Positions 12,238-25,107 are shown, numbered from the stretch's first letter. The stretch is 64,000 nucleotides of DNA from Euphorbia lathyris (GCF_963576675.1 NC_088918.1:50315501-50379500); one strand, 5' to 3'. The notes: generated by a model not told the origin, from the letters alone. A program made the numbers and translations.

Positions 12238-13986
12238 GATTTTAAGAGTGTGTGTTTAAACAAAACCTGAGAGTGAGAAAGAGTAAACGTATGTCATTCA
12301 TTTGCTTTAAAGTATAACAATCTAAAATTATAGGCCTTTTAATTTATTTCAGATTGCTCCCACTATTTTGCCAAATTAATAACCCTCCATATTAATTCGA
12401 AGAATTTCACAAATCCTTTAGTGAGCTAGGATCCTAACTCTTGAGATTTCGCCTTGACTTTAGCCAACAAGCTAGTCCCATTTGTTAGGTAGATTCATGC
12501 AATCAATCACATCTCGAATGTGATTCCTAGGTTATTGGGTTACTAACCACATTAGTAACTAATATGTCATTCATATTAATCCCAACCATTTTGCCCATTA
12601 GTTTATGACAACATGAGTTTGCCCATCCAATTATCATAATCTAATTTAAGTACTACCCCATATTCATGAAAGAACGATTTTCGATAATCCAGGTGTTACC
12701 ATAAGACCCCGAGCTTGACTTTAGCCAACAACCCAAAGGACCCCAGTACTGCCGGCTGAATTATAATATTAGGGAGGGGCAACCGATTTTAATAACTTGC
12801 TTATTTACTCAACTTTTTAATGAGGGATTTTTATTTAAGTCTCATAATCTAACTTAATCTTGATTTGCTTTAGCATACATCAGACACACATACATACATA
12901 CATTGGCGTTATGGACATATCATCTAAATTATTCCGTCGAGCCAGAGACGGAATAAAAGGCCAAACCTAAGGAAATACTAACTATTACATATTTCTCTTT
13001 AGGTCCTCCGTCTTCTCCATGGCGCCTTGAAATTACATATTAATTTCTATACTACTATAAGAAAACTTCAATTGAATTAAAGGGAATCAGATGAGAGGAG
13101 AAATTACAATAGATAGTAGAAAGGCAGGACGCGCAGGCCCTATTTCAAAAATACCAAAAGACTAAAAGAGGGTCCAAATATGTCCATAACTCCAAACATG
13201 CAAAGACTCAATTAAATAAATTTAATTGGTTGATTACATAACCGTCTTATGTAATATTTAGGTTAATCACATTAACTCGTCAAATTAACTTTCATCCAAT
13301 TTTACATCTTATCGTTTCGTATCTTTATATTAACCCTTAGATTAATATAACCATATAAAACGTCGATTATGCATGTCCCAATTATTTTGATTTCAATTCA
13401 TTTAACGCTTTGATTTACAACTTGGTAAAAACAAACTTTTAAACGAATTTTTCATTCGATAATCAAAACAGAAAACTATTGATTTCAGAAACATATATAT
13501 ATATATAAATTATTTACAAGCCGATTTTAACAATTAAAATCAAGTGGGATTCGGGCTAGGGCCCGAAACTCGGCAGCAGCCGTGCGACAGCGGCTGGTCG
13601 CGCCGTGAGGCGCGACCCGAGCCGCTTTCGTATATATATATATTTTTTATAAAATATAAATATATATATCAGTTTTTAAAACGATTTTAAAAACGATTTT
13701 CAGAAATAGGAAAAACTACAATAGATTTCCGTTTTATCTTTTAGAATTAATAAAACTAATTTTATTAACCTAACTATAAAACAAATAGATTTTGTTATAA
13801 TGATTATCAACCAAAATAATTAGGAACATACGCATAATCAATTTTAATTAACAATTAACTAAAATTTATTTATCTTTAGAATTAATTAATCAAACAATTT
13901 GTTAATTAATCCTAACCATAAATATTTATTCAATCCTATTGAAAAACTTCTAAATTTTCATATATGAAATAACGGATTTAACGATG
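12238..13986 (-). other. Element C 5' untranslated leader
   Basis: About 1.75 kb between PBS and gag start, AT-rich apart from a GC-rich block at 13555-13626. No ORF of note. The leader is shared with element F (62921 onward), which allows alignment of the hairpin block listed separately. Confidence 0.8.
13589..13626 (-). other. GC-rich hairpin in element C leader
   Basis: Inner perfect 9-bp stem ggtcgcgcc (13596-13604) / ggcgcgacc (13609-13617) with loop gtga. An outer 7-bp stem agcggct (13589-13595) / agccgct (13620-13626) is offset by a 2-nt bulge. On the sense (minus) strand the loop reads TCAC, as in element F. Confidence 0.7.
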
Positions 13987-13998
13987 GCTCTGATACCA
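13987..13998 (-). promoter_or_regulatory. Element C primer-binding site
   Basis: Minus strand TGGTATCAGAGC, one base from the 5' LTR end at 14000. Confidence 0.9.
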
Positions 13999-13999
13999 C

Positions 14000-15856
14000 T
14001 GTTGAAAATTAAGGCTAAGGTATAGCAGCGGAAATATAAAATTTTTAGCCTATTTCCTTTTAACCATAGAATCCGTTAATCGTTATTTCATATAAAGAGG
14101 GATAAGAAGGAATACCTTTCGATGAACAATCTACCGTTGTTAAAGAAGCGCCCACAATTCTTTTCCGAGTTCCCAAGCACGAAGTATAATACGGTGAGGT
14201 TAAGTTAGAATCAACCCTTATGAGATGCAACCAAAATAGATTGCCTCTAATTAACCAACACAAGATCAAAGAGAAAAGGAGATGAATGAGATTAATCAAT
14301 TGACGGAAGCCGTATGAATTCTTGTCCACGAACTAGGGGATGCGAATTCACTTTCTCTCTCTTAATGTAGGTTTCGAAAATCACAATAAGGGGAGGGGGA
14401 TATGCTTAGTCGAAATTCTCATAAGGAGGGGGTATATATAGTCACTTGTATCTAAACCCTAGTTAGATAGGAATATGTTACTTAATAGGAATTCCATTTG
14501 GAATAGGATTCCTAATTATTATCTTATAATATATCAAATACATTTAGGATAATAATAAATAACCTAATTGGATAATAATAGGAGTATATTAATCTAATTA
14601 AAACTCCTAACTTAATTATCTCTTAATTAATTTAATTCATAAACCTAATCAAATTAGGATTAATGGAATTAAAATAATTCCTTATTTACTATATATAAAT
14701 TTCGGCCCCCCCTCTATATAAATGGGCCTTACTGGGCTCATTTGGGCTTCCATCTATTAATGACATCCATCTCTCTTTTGGTTCCAAGTCTTATGTGTGA
14801 TCCATTAGGTTCTTACTACTTCTGGCCGTATGCAACTATTAAATTAATTTCTTCAAGAATTATATTTAATCCTTGCATAACGGAATGATGTACTGAGTAT
14901 GTTATTGGCAAGTCTGTAATCATTCCCCCAGAGTCCGTTAAGAAGACAGGTTGATTCTGTCGTTAACCCTTCCGTATTAGTTACAGTATAATTCGATCCT
15001 TTATCAACTACATCCTTGAACTGAATCTTATGACTATGGGTGATGTCAAGTCACATATAGCGAGACGTTCATTTTACTTGTACAGGACGAGTCAACTCAA
15101 ATAGATAGGTTAAGTGAAATCTGTATTTCTACTCTTAAGCTATCACCTTGCAAGGATTTAGAGTCGAGTCTTCCACAAGCGATCCTTGGATGTATCTCCC
15201 ATTAATCGGGAGTGATAAATGCTCAATCCAATGTATAACTACCCTGACATTACCTCCTGTGACACCCAACCTTTGCAGTTCACACCCCAGAGTCATCTCT
15301 GTTAAGGATCGTGGGACCACAGGATCAAAGTCTCACATTCAGTAATTCAGGATGACCAATTAACATTCATTTGAGTCTGAGGATTAGTTATACCTATTAA
15401 TACCAATGAGATGAACAGGTGACAAGGAAGAATCTACCCATCCTGTTATCTCAAATCGGATCCCCAATCCTAATGAACGACGTTTCATCGGATCTATGTA
15501 ACTGCCCAGATATCTATATATATGAAGCTCGTGAGATCAGCTTTCTGTCGGACAGAAGACATTGTTACATACAAGTCTCAACAGTGATATATCAATCCTA
15601 AACATATCACTTGACTTGGGGTGGTTTTAAGTTTATTAGTTTATTATAAAGTTTTGTCTCACTTCATGCTTGTATGAACACTTTATAATCACTTTAAACA
15701 AACTTACGGATTTCCTTTTATTAGACTTTATTTAGTGATTAAAAGGGATTGCCTTATAAAACATATATCTCATTAAAACAAATGACATAAAGAACAATTC
15801 ATTTACATTAAGTTTGTATCCTGCAACAATTGTCTATAGGACACTAAACCCCAACA
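14000..15856 (-). repeat. Element C 5' LTR
   Basis: 1857 bp; minus-strand TGTTGGGG at 15856 to ...TTTTCAACA at 14000. TATA-like TATATATA at 14433-14440. About 99% identical by eye to the 3' LTR. Confidence 0.92.
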
Positions 15857-15861
15857 TATGT

Positions 15862-16126
15862 ATGTGTTGTTTGCTTAAATTACTCAGGATATAAATTGTA
15901 TAAGCTGACACTGAGTAATCAGAGTGCTGAGTTGGAAGCTGGCCTTAAGTGTTAATTCCCAACTCACAAGTAAAACGGTTCTAGTCAGCCTCTGACTAAA
16001 GCTGTCTTACATCTCTCGGTCGTGCTGACTAAAATTTGAGTTAAAGAATTAATTAAGTCAGCGTAATTATACGAAAAGGTTATATTAGTTCCTAACCCCT
16101 CTAGAACTAATCACACGGGACCAACA
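15862..16126 (+). repeat. Element B 5' LTR, right part
   Basis: Resumes directly after the C target duplication and ends ...GGGACCAACA at 16126, matching 46880-47147. Confidence 0.92.
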
Positions 16127-16128
16127 AG

Positions 16129-16140
16129 TGGTATCAGAGC
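16129..16140 (+). promoter_or_regulatory. Element B primer-binding site
   Basis: TGGTATCAGAGC two bases after the LTR end; initiator-Met tRNA type. Confidence 0.92.
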
Positions 16141-16190
16141 TAAGTAGCTCACTACTCAAAGATATAACTATCTTGAGCTGATCCCTATAA

Positions 16191-17979
16191 ATGGCTGAGA
16201 ATAGCACTCGTTTCCTTCCTGGAAATCAAACAACACAGATTCTCCGTGAGGGATTATCAATTAGTCGGCCTCCCTTGTTTTTCGGATCAAACTATACATT
16301 TTGGAAAAACAGGATGAAAAACTTTATTCAAGCTACAAACATGAGTGCGTGGCTTGCAATAGTTCAAGGCCCATATGTGCCTTACAAAACAGTAGACAAC
16401 GAAAAAGTTGTTAAGAGTGAAACTGAGTGGTCAGAAGATGACCTTAGAAAATTAAAAATAATGCTTTGGCTATCAATATGCTTCACTGTGCGCTAGATGC
16501 TGCAGAGTACAACGAAATTTCAGGTTGTGAGTCAGCACAGGAAATATGGAAGAAGCTGGAAGTGACCTATGAAGGTACCAGCAAGGTCAAGGAGTCAAAG
16601 GTGAACCAACATATGCGATTATACGAGTTGTTCGAGATGAATGAGAATGAAGACATCTCAGAGATGAACTCAAGGTTCACAAATATCATAAATGAGCTTA
16701 AACGACTCGTCAAGATCTTCACAGAAGAAGATCAGGTGAAGAAAATCTTGAGAAGTCTACCCAAGAGATGGCAAGCTAAGAAAACAACTGTGGATGAAGC
16801 TCAGGACCTGACCACGTACAAATATGACGAGCTGATCGGATCTCTGCTGACCCATGAGATCTCAATGAAAAAATTTGAAGCTAAAGAAAAGTCAGAGGAC
16901 AAGAAACAAAAATCATTTATCATGAAAGCTGACTTAACCGAAGCTGACTCATCAGATAATGAGGAAATGGCCATGTTTACAAGAAAAATGAAGAAGCTGT
17001 TCAGAAAGAATGACAAGAACAGCAAAAGGCCATTCAAAAGAAGCGATAAGTACAAAGCTGAGTCCAGCGACAAATACAAAAAGGACAACTCCAAGCCTGT
17101 CATGTGCTTTGAATGCCACCAAACTGGGCACATTAAATCAAGCTGTCCAAATCTGAAGAAAGACAAGAAAGGTAGCAGAAAAGCTATGGTGGCAACGTGG
17201 AGCGATAGTGATGAGTCAACCTCATCAGAAGCTGATGCCACTGAGTCGGTGAACATATGTTTCATGGCTGACGAAGCTGCTGACCTATGCCAATCTGAGC
17301 AAGCTGACCTCTCTGATGGTTCTGACCAAGAGGAACACTCCAATGAGGTAACATCTCTACTCTTGCTTAGAAACGAAATGGTAAACGCCCTGAGTGATCT
17401 ATATACACTGACTAAAAAGTGAAACAAGAAAATAAAGGCACTCAGCAGGCGATGTGATGAGATTGAAGAGGTCAAACTGAGTGACCTCCGATATCTTATC
17501 CAAGACAACACCAGGCAAGATGAAAATCTAAAAGTCATGCATGGTTTTGTCTCGAAAGTCCAAACTGAGTCAAAGAAGCTGAGAAAGGACATCACAACTA
17601 TACAGAACCAGCTGAGTAAATTGGCTAAGAAAGGGTTCTATCCCAATGCTGAGTATCAAGGTACTGGTCAGCATAGACGGTTCACTTAGTGTGACTGCTG
17701 TGGGAAAAGAGGACACACCATAGATGTGTGTTGGTATACTCGGCGGAATGTCCAATGCGATGCGGAAGGAAAGGCCATACCACTAAGGTATGCTGGCATG
17801 CTCAGCACAATCATGTTGATCAGAAACAAAATCACCCTCAAAGGGTAACCTATTGTGACTTCTGTGGTAAAGCTGGCCACACCATAAACATATGTCGTCA
17901 CAAATTAAAATATGATGCTTCACATGTTCATGCTAACAAACGAGGACCCAAAAAGAATTGGGTACCTAAAGATGAATAG
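16191..17979 (+). pseudogene. Element B gag (broken)
   Basis: Start ATG 16191 (MAENSTRFLPGN). A one-base loss near 16460 shifts the frame into the one running 16466-17422. A TGA at 17420-17422 follows TLTKK where A has a cysteine, and a TAG near 17688 (before CDCCGKRGH) replaces a Gln-like codon. Domains: copia gag core, knuckle CFECHQTGHIKSSC, then a C-terminal run of three more knuckle units (CDCCGKRGHTIDVC, a damaged one ending GHTTKVC, CDFCGKAGHTINIC), one more than in A. Ends KKNWVPKDE followed by TAG at 17977-17979; pol continues in the same frame. Confidence 0.88.
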
Positions 17980-20900
17980 TTCAAAATGCAGGTGAGCCTG
18001 AGGTGCGTGGAGAAGTCAAAGCTTTGGTATATTGACAACGCATACTCGAGGCATATGACCGCTGATGAAACTCAATTCATCACACTTGAGCGTAAACGAG
18101 GTGGAAGTGTAAGCTTTGGAGACAACAAGAAGGGTAAGATAGTAGGTTCAGGTACTATCGGAGGTAACCCTACTATTGAGTCAGTCTCCTTAGTCAGCGG
18201 TCTCAAATATAACCTATTGAGCATGGCTCAGCTGTGTGACACCGGTAGAAAGGTTGTATTTGATGCCACTGAGTGTCGGATACTCGAGGGAAAAACAAAC
18301 GATTTGATTTTAACTGCCCCTCGTGTTGACAACGTTTACATGTCGAGTTTAGAAAAGAATTTTTCGAAAAACATATGCTTAGTGTCAAAGGAGGATAACT
18401 CCTGGCTATGGCATAGGAGACTTGGTCATGTAAGCATGGATCCCCTTGCCAAATTAGCAAGAAAGCAATTAGTTGAGGGATTGCCCAAACTTAGATTTGA
18501 GAAAGATCAATTATGTAATGCTTGTCAGCAAGGTAAACAAACCAAAAAGTCTTTTCAAAGTAAAAATTTTGTCTCAACCAAGCGTCCATTGGAATTACTA
18601 CATTTGGATCTTTTCGGACCTGTCCAGCCACTCAGCTTGGGCGGTAAGAAATTTTCCTTAGTCATTGTAGATGATTTCTCTCGGTATACATGGGTTCTCT
18701 TACTGAGTAGGAAGGATGAAGCCTTTGAGATGTTCTCTTACTAGCTCACATCCGTAGTGATAATGGCGGAGAATTCAAAAACCAACAGTTTGATGAGTTC
18801 TATGAAGTCAGCGACATTGACCACAATTTTTCTGCTCCTAGAACTCCTCAACAAAATGGGGTAGTTGAGAGGAAGAACAGAACTCTAGTTTAAATAGCTA
18901 GGACAATGCTGAGTGAGAATAGGCTTCCAAAGTATTTCTGGGGTGAAGCTGTCAACACAACATGCTATATACTCAATAGGGCTTTAGTTAGACCTATTTT
19001 TAAGAAAAACCCCTACGAACTTTGGAAAGGACGAAAGCCCAATATTGGATACTTTCGTGCTTTTGGTTGTAAATGTTTTATACTCAATACGAAAGACAAC
19101 CTAGCCAAATTTGATTCTAAAGCTGACGAAGCGATCTTTCTAGGGTACTCAACTAACAGTAAAGCATATAGGGTGTTCAATAAACGAACTCAAGTTGTAG
19201 AAGAGTCTGTCCATATAGAGTTCGATGAAACTGACCCTGTAGGAAAATCAAGTCAGTCTGCCGAAGATGACCCAATCCGCTGACCAAAATGGAGCCGCTG
19301 AATCATTACCGCACGGGCTGACCAAAGGTAAAAGCGAACCCGAAATTACCTTTACTAACCAATCTAAAACTGCAGAGATTGTTGAAACACCAGCTGCTGA
19401 AAACTCAACATTACCCAAAGAAATCAAAATTCCAAGAGTACATTCGGAGAAGTCCATTCTTGATGCTGCTGAGAACAATCTGATGACAAGAAATCAACTC
19501 AGGAGGTATTTTAGCAATGTTGTGTTCGTCTCTGTCCATGAACCAAAGAATTTCACCGATGCTGAGCACGACGAATTCTGGATCAATGCTATGCAAAAAG
19601 AGCTTGATCAATTCAAGAGAAATGAGGTATGGGATTTAGTACCAAAACCTAGGAATCAAAAGACCATATGAACTAAGTGGGTATTTAGAAACAAACTAGA
19701 TGAGCAAGGCAATGTAGTCAGGAACAAAGCCCAACTTGTAGCCCAAGGCTATAGTCAGCAAGAGGGCATTGACTATGATGAGACCTTTGCTCCCGTTGCT
19801 AGGTTAGAGGATATAAGAATTCTATGTGCATATGCTAGTTTCATGAACTTCAAACTGTATCAAATGGATGTCAAAAGTGCTTTTCTTAATGGATTTATAA
19901 ACGAAGAGGTATATGTTAGTCAGCCTCCCGGGTTTGAAGATCCAAAATTTCCAAACCACGTTTATAAACTCAAGAAGGCCTTGTACGGCCTGAAACAAGC
20001 ACCACATGCTTGGTACGAGAGGTTGACCAGTTTTCTACTAACCAGGAACTATGTCAGAGGCAAAGCTGACACAACTTTGTTCATTAAGAAAAAGGGTAAA
20101 AATACCCTGCTGGCACAAATTTACGTAGATGATATAATCTTTGGTGCTACTGATGAATCTATGTGCAAATAATTTAGTAAACAGATGCAAACTGAGTTCG
20201 AGATGTCAATGATGGGGGAACTCAAATTCTTCCTTGGACTACAAATAAAGCAAGGTAAGAATGGCATCTTCATCAGTCAGTCCAAGTATGCCAAAGAAAT
20301 GTTAAAGAAATTCGATATGGAAGAATGTAAGCCCATATCTACCCCCAATGGGTACTGACACCATCCTTTATGCTGACGAGAAAGGTAAGTCAGTAGATAG
20401 TAAGTTATATCGAGGTATGATTGGCTCTCTACTTTATCTTACTGCTAGCAGGCCTAACATTCAGTACTCAGTATGTTATTGCGCAAGATATCAAGCTGAC
20501 CCTAGGGAATCTCACTTTATAGCTGTAAAAAGAATTTTTAGATATTTGCAGAGCTCAGTTAATACAGGTTTATGGTATCCAAATACAAATGACTTCACAC
20601 TCATTGGATACACTAACGCTGACTATGGACGAGATAAGCTAGAGCGTAAGAGTACTTCAGGAGGGTGTCACTTCCTTGGAAGCTGTCTAGTATCTTGGTT
20701 CAACAAGAAGCAATCGTCAGTGGCCCTGTCAACAACTGAAGCTGAGTACATTGCTGCTGGAAGCTGTGTGGCCCAGGTCCTATGGATTAAGCAACAGCTG
20801 GAGGATTATGGAGTACAAACTGATACAATCGAAGTCAAATGTGACAATAAGAATGCCATTGACTTGTCCAAAAATCCAATCCAACACAGCATGATGAAGC

Positions 20901-21069
20901 ATGTCAGCATTTGACATCACTTCATTAGAGATCATGTACTCAAAGGGGAGATCAAGCTGACCTATGTACCAACTGATGAGCAGCTTATAGATATCTTTAC
21001 GAAGCCTTTGGCTCGTGAGCAATTTAACATACTAAGGGAAGCTATCGGTATGTCTAATCCTCTTCAATA
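17980..21069 (+). pseudogene. Element B pol: protease, integrase, RT, RNase H (broken)
   Basis: Protease remnant DNAYSRHMTAD at the start, GAG-pre-INT WHRRLGHVSMD, integrase HLDLFG, then a small deletion at about 18740 that removes the stretch before DNGGEF. More integrase follows to 19283 (ARTMLSENRLPKYFW, ELWKGRKPNIGYF). RT runs about 19560-20340 with [13 protein letters not shown] and intact YVDD at 20122-20133. A TAA lies near 20170 and a frameshift near 20345. RNase H runs 20348-21069 (NADYGRDKLERKST, STTEAEYIAAGS, DIFTKPLA), with a TGA at 20912-20914. Catalytic motifs remain recognisable but translation is blocked many times. Confidence 0.88.
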
Positions 21070-21474
21070 AAATACTATGCTTAAATTAAATGTTGAGTGA
21101 TTACCATGCTGAGTGATTTGTACTAAATTAGTAACTATTGCATGCTGAGCTAAATATGAATTATATCACCATATGTTGAGTAGACATTCATACTGAGTGA
21201 TTATCTTAAGCTGAGTTACTAAGCACACGAATATTTCCTCTACGTAAAACTGAGCACTCAGAAAGACAAAAACGCTTGAGATTCTAGATACTGAGTAAAA
21301 GCCAGCGAAAACAATAAATGCTAGCACGCACATTAAATAGCCACCTAGGATGACATAAGCGCAATAATTAGAAAAAACATGCGCCGAACATGTCATAAAT
21401 GCCAGAGATTACTGTCGATTGATCATCTCGAGGTAAAACGGCTATTCCAACCCTTCAGATCAACTCGGCACTCC

Positions 21475-21482
21475 TATAAATA
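21475..21482 (+). promoter_or_regulatory. TATA box upstream of env-like ORF in B
   Basis: tataaata about 100 bp before the ATG at 21584, followed by a pyrimidine-rich leader (tctttctctctctc type). This is the layout of a plant core promoter. Inference only. Confidence 0.45.
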
Positions 21483-21583
21483 GTGGACGATTTCCCACTT
21501 ACCCCTCTTTACATCTAAAATCTTTGGCATTCAATCTTTCTCTCTCTCAAATCCCAAATCTCTCAAAATCTCTCAAAAGAATC

Positions 21584-24414
21584 ATGTCTGACGATTCCCA
21601 AAACATCTCCGGTGCCGATTACGACCAAAATCGCTCCGATGAAAACCATCCATCTCCTGCTCACCAGGACTATAAAGAGACTTCTACTGAGTCTCAAGAA
21701 CATGGTCAGCATGACCAAACTAAGGTCAGCACCTCCGGTAAGAACCTTCAAGTTGACCAAGCAACTCCATCAAAGAAACAGAAAAAGGAGAAGGGCAAGA
21801 AACCAAAGGAAAGAACCTACTCTCTGGTTTTCAATAGTGTAAGGGGATGCAAGGTCGATCGTTCCCGCTGTTTTTCTAAGGAGTTTGTAAAAGCTGAACA
21901 ACCCTTTTGCGAATGGATCTCCAAGAATGGCTGGACCGAGCTGTTTTCTCTCCGCGAAGCCACCTATCCAGAATTGGTAAGGGAATTCTACACCAATTTA
22001 AAAACTGCTGATGATGACAGTGACTACATAGTTACCAAGGTCAAGGGGAAGAAAATCTTCATCAATCCTCCCTATCTCGCTACACTGCTCAAACTGAAGA
22101 ATGAAGGAACCGAACTCAGATGCACAAACGACTCCAACAAAATCAAATACCCTGTTGAGTTCTGTAAACCCCCTGGTCACAAAGGAGAAATTGCTAGCAC
22201 CTGTATGGGTCAAAATCAGAAAATGGCCCACTATATTCTGACCAATTTCATATTCCATAAGGTCAACTCCATATCCTCCGCGTCTAACATTGAACAATGC
22301 TTTATCTGGCACATGCTGACCTACAAGCCACTCAACATGCCTGTTTTTCTTATCGGCGCATTTCAACGTAGTACCGGCACACTCAGGCTAGGATCTCTTA
22401 TCACCCGGATACTCATGGACTACAAGGTGAGCTTGGTAAAGGAAATTGAAGTTTAGGGTACGGAAATTACTGCTGGCGTACTATTCGGTTTGGCCTACGA
22501 CCAACCCATCAAACCCAAGATAGGAAAGGGGGCCGCGGTTGAAGAAGCACATGATGTGCCAACCAAGAAAGGGAAGAAAGTGATGGTAAAACCCACTGAC
22601 CGCACTAGGCAAGACAAGAAGTGGAAAGCTGACCAATCCGCAAGGGATGTCAACACAGCCCCGAGGAAGCTGAGGATATTCTCTAGCAAAGCTACTGCTG
22701 AGCAAACTCAAGGTGAACCTGAGTCAGCAGAGAAACGAAAAAGGCAAGTGAGCCTGAGGAAGAAAGTGAGGAAGTTGCTGCTGAGCAAAATAACTTTGTT
22801 GATGCTAAGCAGACTAAGAATCAAACTGAGCAACCAGCACAGGACAAGGTTGTGGAAGGTCTCGATGCTGACCTTGGTCCTATCTCTGCCTCTGAGTCAC
22901 TTGACTCTATTGCTGCTGACCCTCCTTCTCAAACCAATAAGGATAGCACAGGAAAACGACTCAAACGGAAGGCTCAGAAATCTCCAGTCATCGACCTTCT
23001 GGATGATTCTCCACTAAGGGAATCGATCACTGCCCTCACTAAACTTCAGTTCCAATTCTTCTCCACTATCATTGAGCCAACCCCAGATCAACTTAAGGAA
23101 AAGCAAGCCTCTGTTTCTCAAGCTGAGGAACAAACCGATCCCAAATCTCCTCAAGGTCCTGTTTCTGCCGAGCAAGTGCTCGAAGTTCCTGCTACTCAAG
23201 ACAAAGAGTTAGCAAAGGAAAATCCTGCTCAGGTCAGTGCTGAACTACCTCAACCTTCTGAAACTAATCAGCTTCAGACTAACCCTGAGCAAGTCAACAC
23301 CTCTGCTGATCCACCTCTTCCAAATCCTTCAACGCAACATGATAACCAGTCAGTTCCTGCTGGTGATCTGAATAAAAGTCCAGTCGCTGACCACGCTGGC
23401 ACATCTAATTCTGGACAGCACCAAACACCTCCTCCATCCAGTGCTACTCATATTCCGGCCTCTGGACCACAACATGATGAATCCTATGCTTACTTTCATG
23501 CTACTGAGTCTGGATGAAGAATCATTGACTCAGCTCAAGCCTTACTTCAGGATATTCATCAAACCAATACCGATGTTGCTGGGTTTGTTAATTTTGAGCC
23601 AACTTAACTCTCTTTTGTCACTCAGCTTTTAACTGAAATCAAGGGTCTCAAGGACTTACTGAGTGTCATGACATCTTTTCAATCTCAACAACCCAAGCAA
23701 GAATCAATACTGAAGCTGGCTAAACTCCAGCTGATGATGGTGAACCATATGAACTCCATCCAAGGTCAACTCAATACCTTATCAGCTGCGAACTCAACTT
23801 ATGCAACCTCTGCTGAGGTAAATCAACATTTCTCCCAGCTGACCTCTGAGCTGACTGGAACCCGTGAGCTTATCTCCTCCTCCTCCCAGTGTTCCATTGA
23901 GCAAATTAGTGAAGTCGTTCGCCTACTCAACCTAAGTAAAGAGGAAATGGACACTGACCAAGTGAAGACTAATGAGATTCTAAAGTACAGTCAGTCTACA
24001 TTTGCGCAAGGTCGGCATACCAACGCTCAACGTCAGTTCTATGATGCTGCATTGCTCAAAATGTACCATCAATCATATGCCAAGCTGACAGAATCTATCA
24101 CTTGGATCGGAAAATCATAAGAGTATCTCTTAAGTATGGCATGGCAGTCTTCGACGGTCTTCGGGAAAGTACGAGTCAACTCCAAATGTACTCATCCAAA
24201 CTGACTCGTGCTGTTCTTCATGGAACTTTTACTCCTCCATCTCAGGATGCTGGCAAAACGGGGGAGAAAGAAAAGCAAGCTGATGGAACTCAGCAGAAAA
24301 CAGGAGAAGCATCTGGTTTCGGAACTCAGCTTAAACCGGGCAATCAGGGTTAGCAACAAAGAACCGCCAAAGGCAAAGGAATAGCTAACCAGGCTCAAGT
24401 CAACAGGAAGAAAT
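21584..24414 (+). pseudogene. Element B env-like (third) ORF of Sirevirus type, degenerate
   Basis: An open stretch of about 940 codons downstream of pol, as in SIRE-type elements. Residues about 1-80 are hydrophilic and Lys-rich. Next comes a folded-looking domain (KAEQPFCEWISKNGW, YPELVREFYTNL, KGKKIFINPPYLATLL), which resembles the 'putative plant transposon protein' domain of plant retroelements. After it come a Lys/Glu-rich and then a Pro/Gln/Ser-rich linker. The last third is predicted helical/coiled coil (KLAKLQLMMVNHMNSIQGQL, SEEVVRLL-like heptads). Breaks: TAG 22454-22456, frameshift near 22740, TGA 23515-23517, TAA near 23607, frameshift near 24115. No convincing transmembrane segment was seen, so 'env-like' is by position. 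Confidence 0.65.
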
Positions 24415-24497
24415 AGATTGACTAGTCTTAGTTCTTGACTTGTAGTTTTATCTGGCGTGTTCTATTTTGTTAATGCTGACCATCTATATATATATTT

Positions 24498-25107
24498 AGA
24501 CCTGGCAATTATCGTGTTCGAGTCGTGTTCGTGTCGTGTCATTTCGGGTTCGTGTCAAAAAGAGTAAACCCAAACCCAACCCAAAAACTTTCGTGTCAAA
24601 GTCGTGTTAACCTATTCGGGTTAGTGTCGATTTCGTGTCGTGTTTTCGGGTTACATGTAATTTTGTTATGCGTATATATTAATAATAACTCTTAAAAATA
24701 TAAGAAGATTTGGTACTGTTTTTAAACATTTTATATCATTTTTAGATTAGTATGCTAACAATAATTATCGAAAAGTTCGATAATATCATGTTAGAGGGTT
24801 ATGTAATGTGTTTATAACAATTTAGGAAATTCAAATTAATATTTGCAATTAATAATTATAATTTTATTATCTTTATTAATAAAGTGACATAAAAAACATG
24901 AGAGAATATAACAATAATTTTCAATATCCGTGTCATTTCGTGTCGTTTTCGGGTTCACATATCAACACTAACCCAACCCAAAAATTAGCGTGTCAGTTTC
25001 GTGTCAACCCAAAAATGACCCATTACCTATTAAGCTCAACACTAACACTAAAAATCCGTGTCGTGTTCGTGTCGTGTAATCGGGTCGTGTGTCATTTTGC
25101 CACCTCT
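24498..25107. mobile_element. hAT-like MITE in element B
   Basis: Imperfect terminal inverted repeats agacctggcaa (24498) and ttgccacctct (25107). Both subterminal regions are rich in cgtgtcgtgttcgtg blocks in inverted orientation, and the middle is AT-rich and non-coding. Flanking atatat(at)ttt on both sides fits an 8-bp duplication, but the AT repeat makes the exact limits ambiguous by about 2 bp. Confidence 0.65.

Larger units (their letters stand above)
6451..15856 (-). mobile_element. Element C: nearly intact Ty1/copia nested in B 5' LTR
   Basis: 9406 bp with a perfect 5-bp TSD tatgt (6446-6450 and 15857-15861). The uninterrupted site is visible in B's other LTR near 46870-46885. On the minus strand: 5' LTR 14000-15856, PBS, 1.75-kb leader, one gag-pol frame with two stops, PPT, 3' LTR 6451-8316. 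By eye the LTRs differ by about 17 substitutions and one 9-bp indel over 1.86 kb, so insertion is recent. Copia lineage not assigned. Confidence 0.93.
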
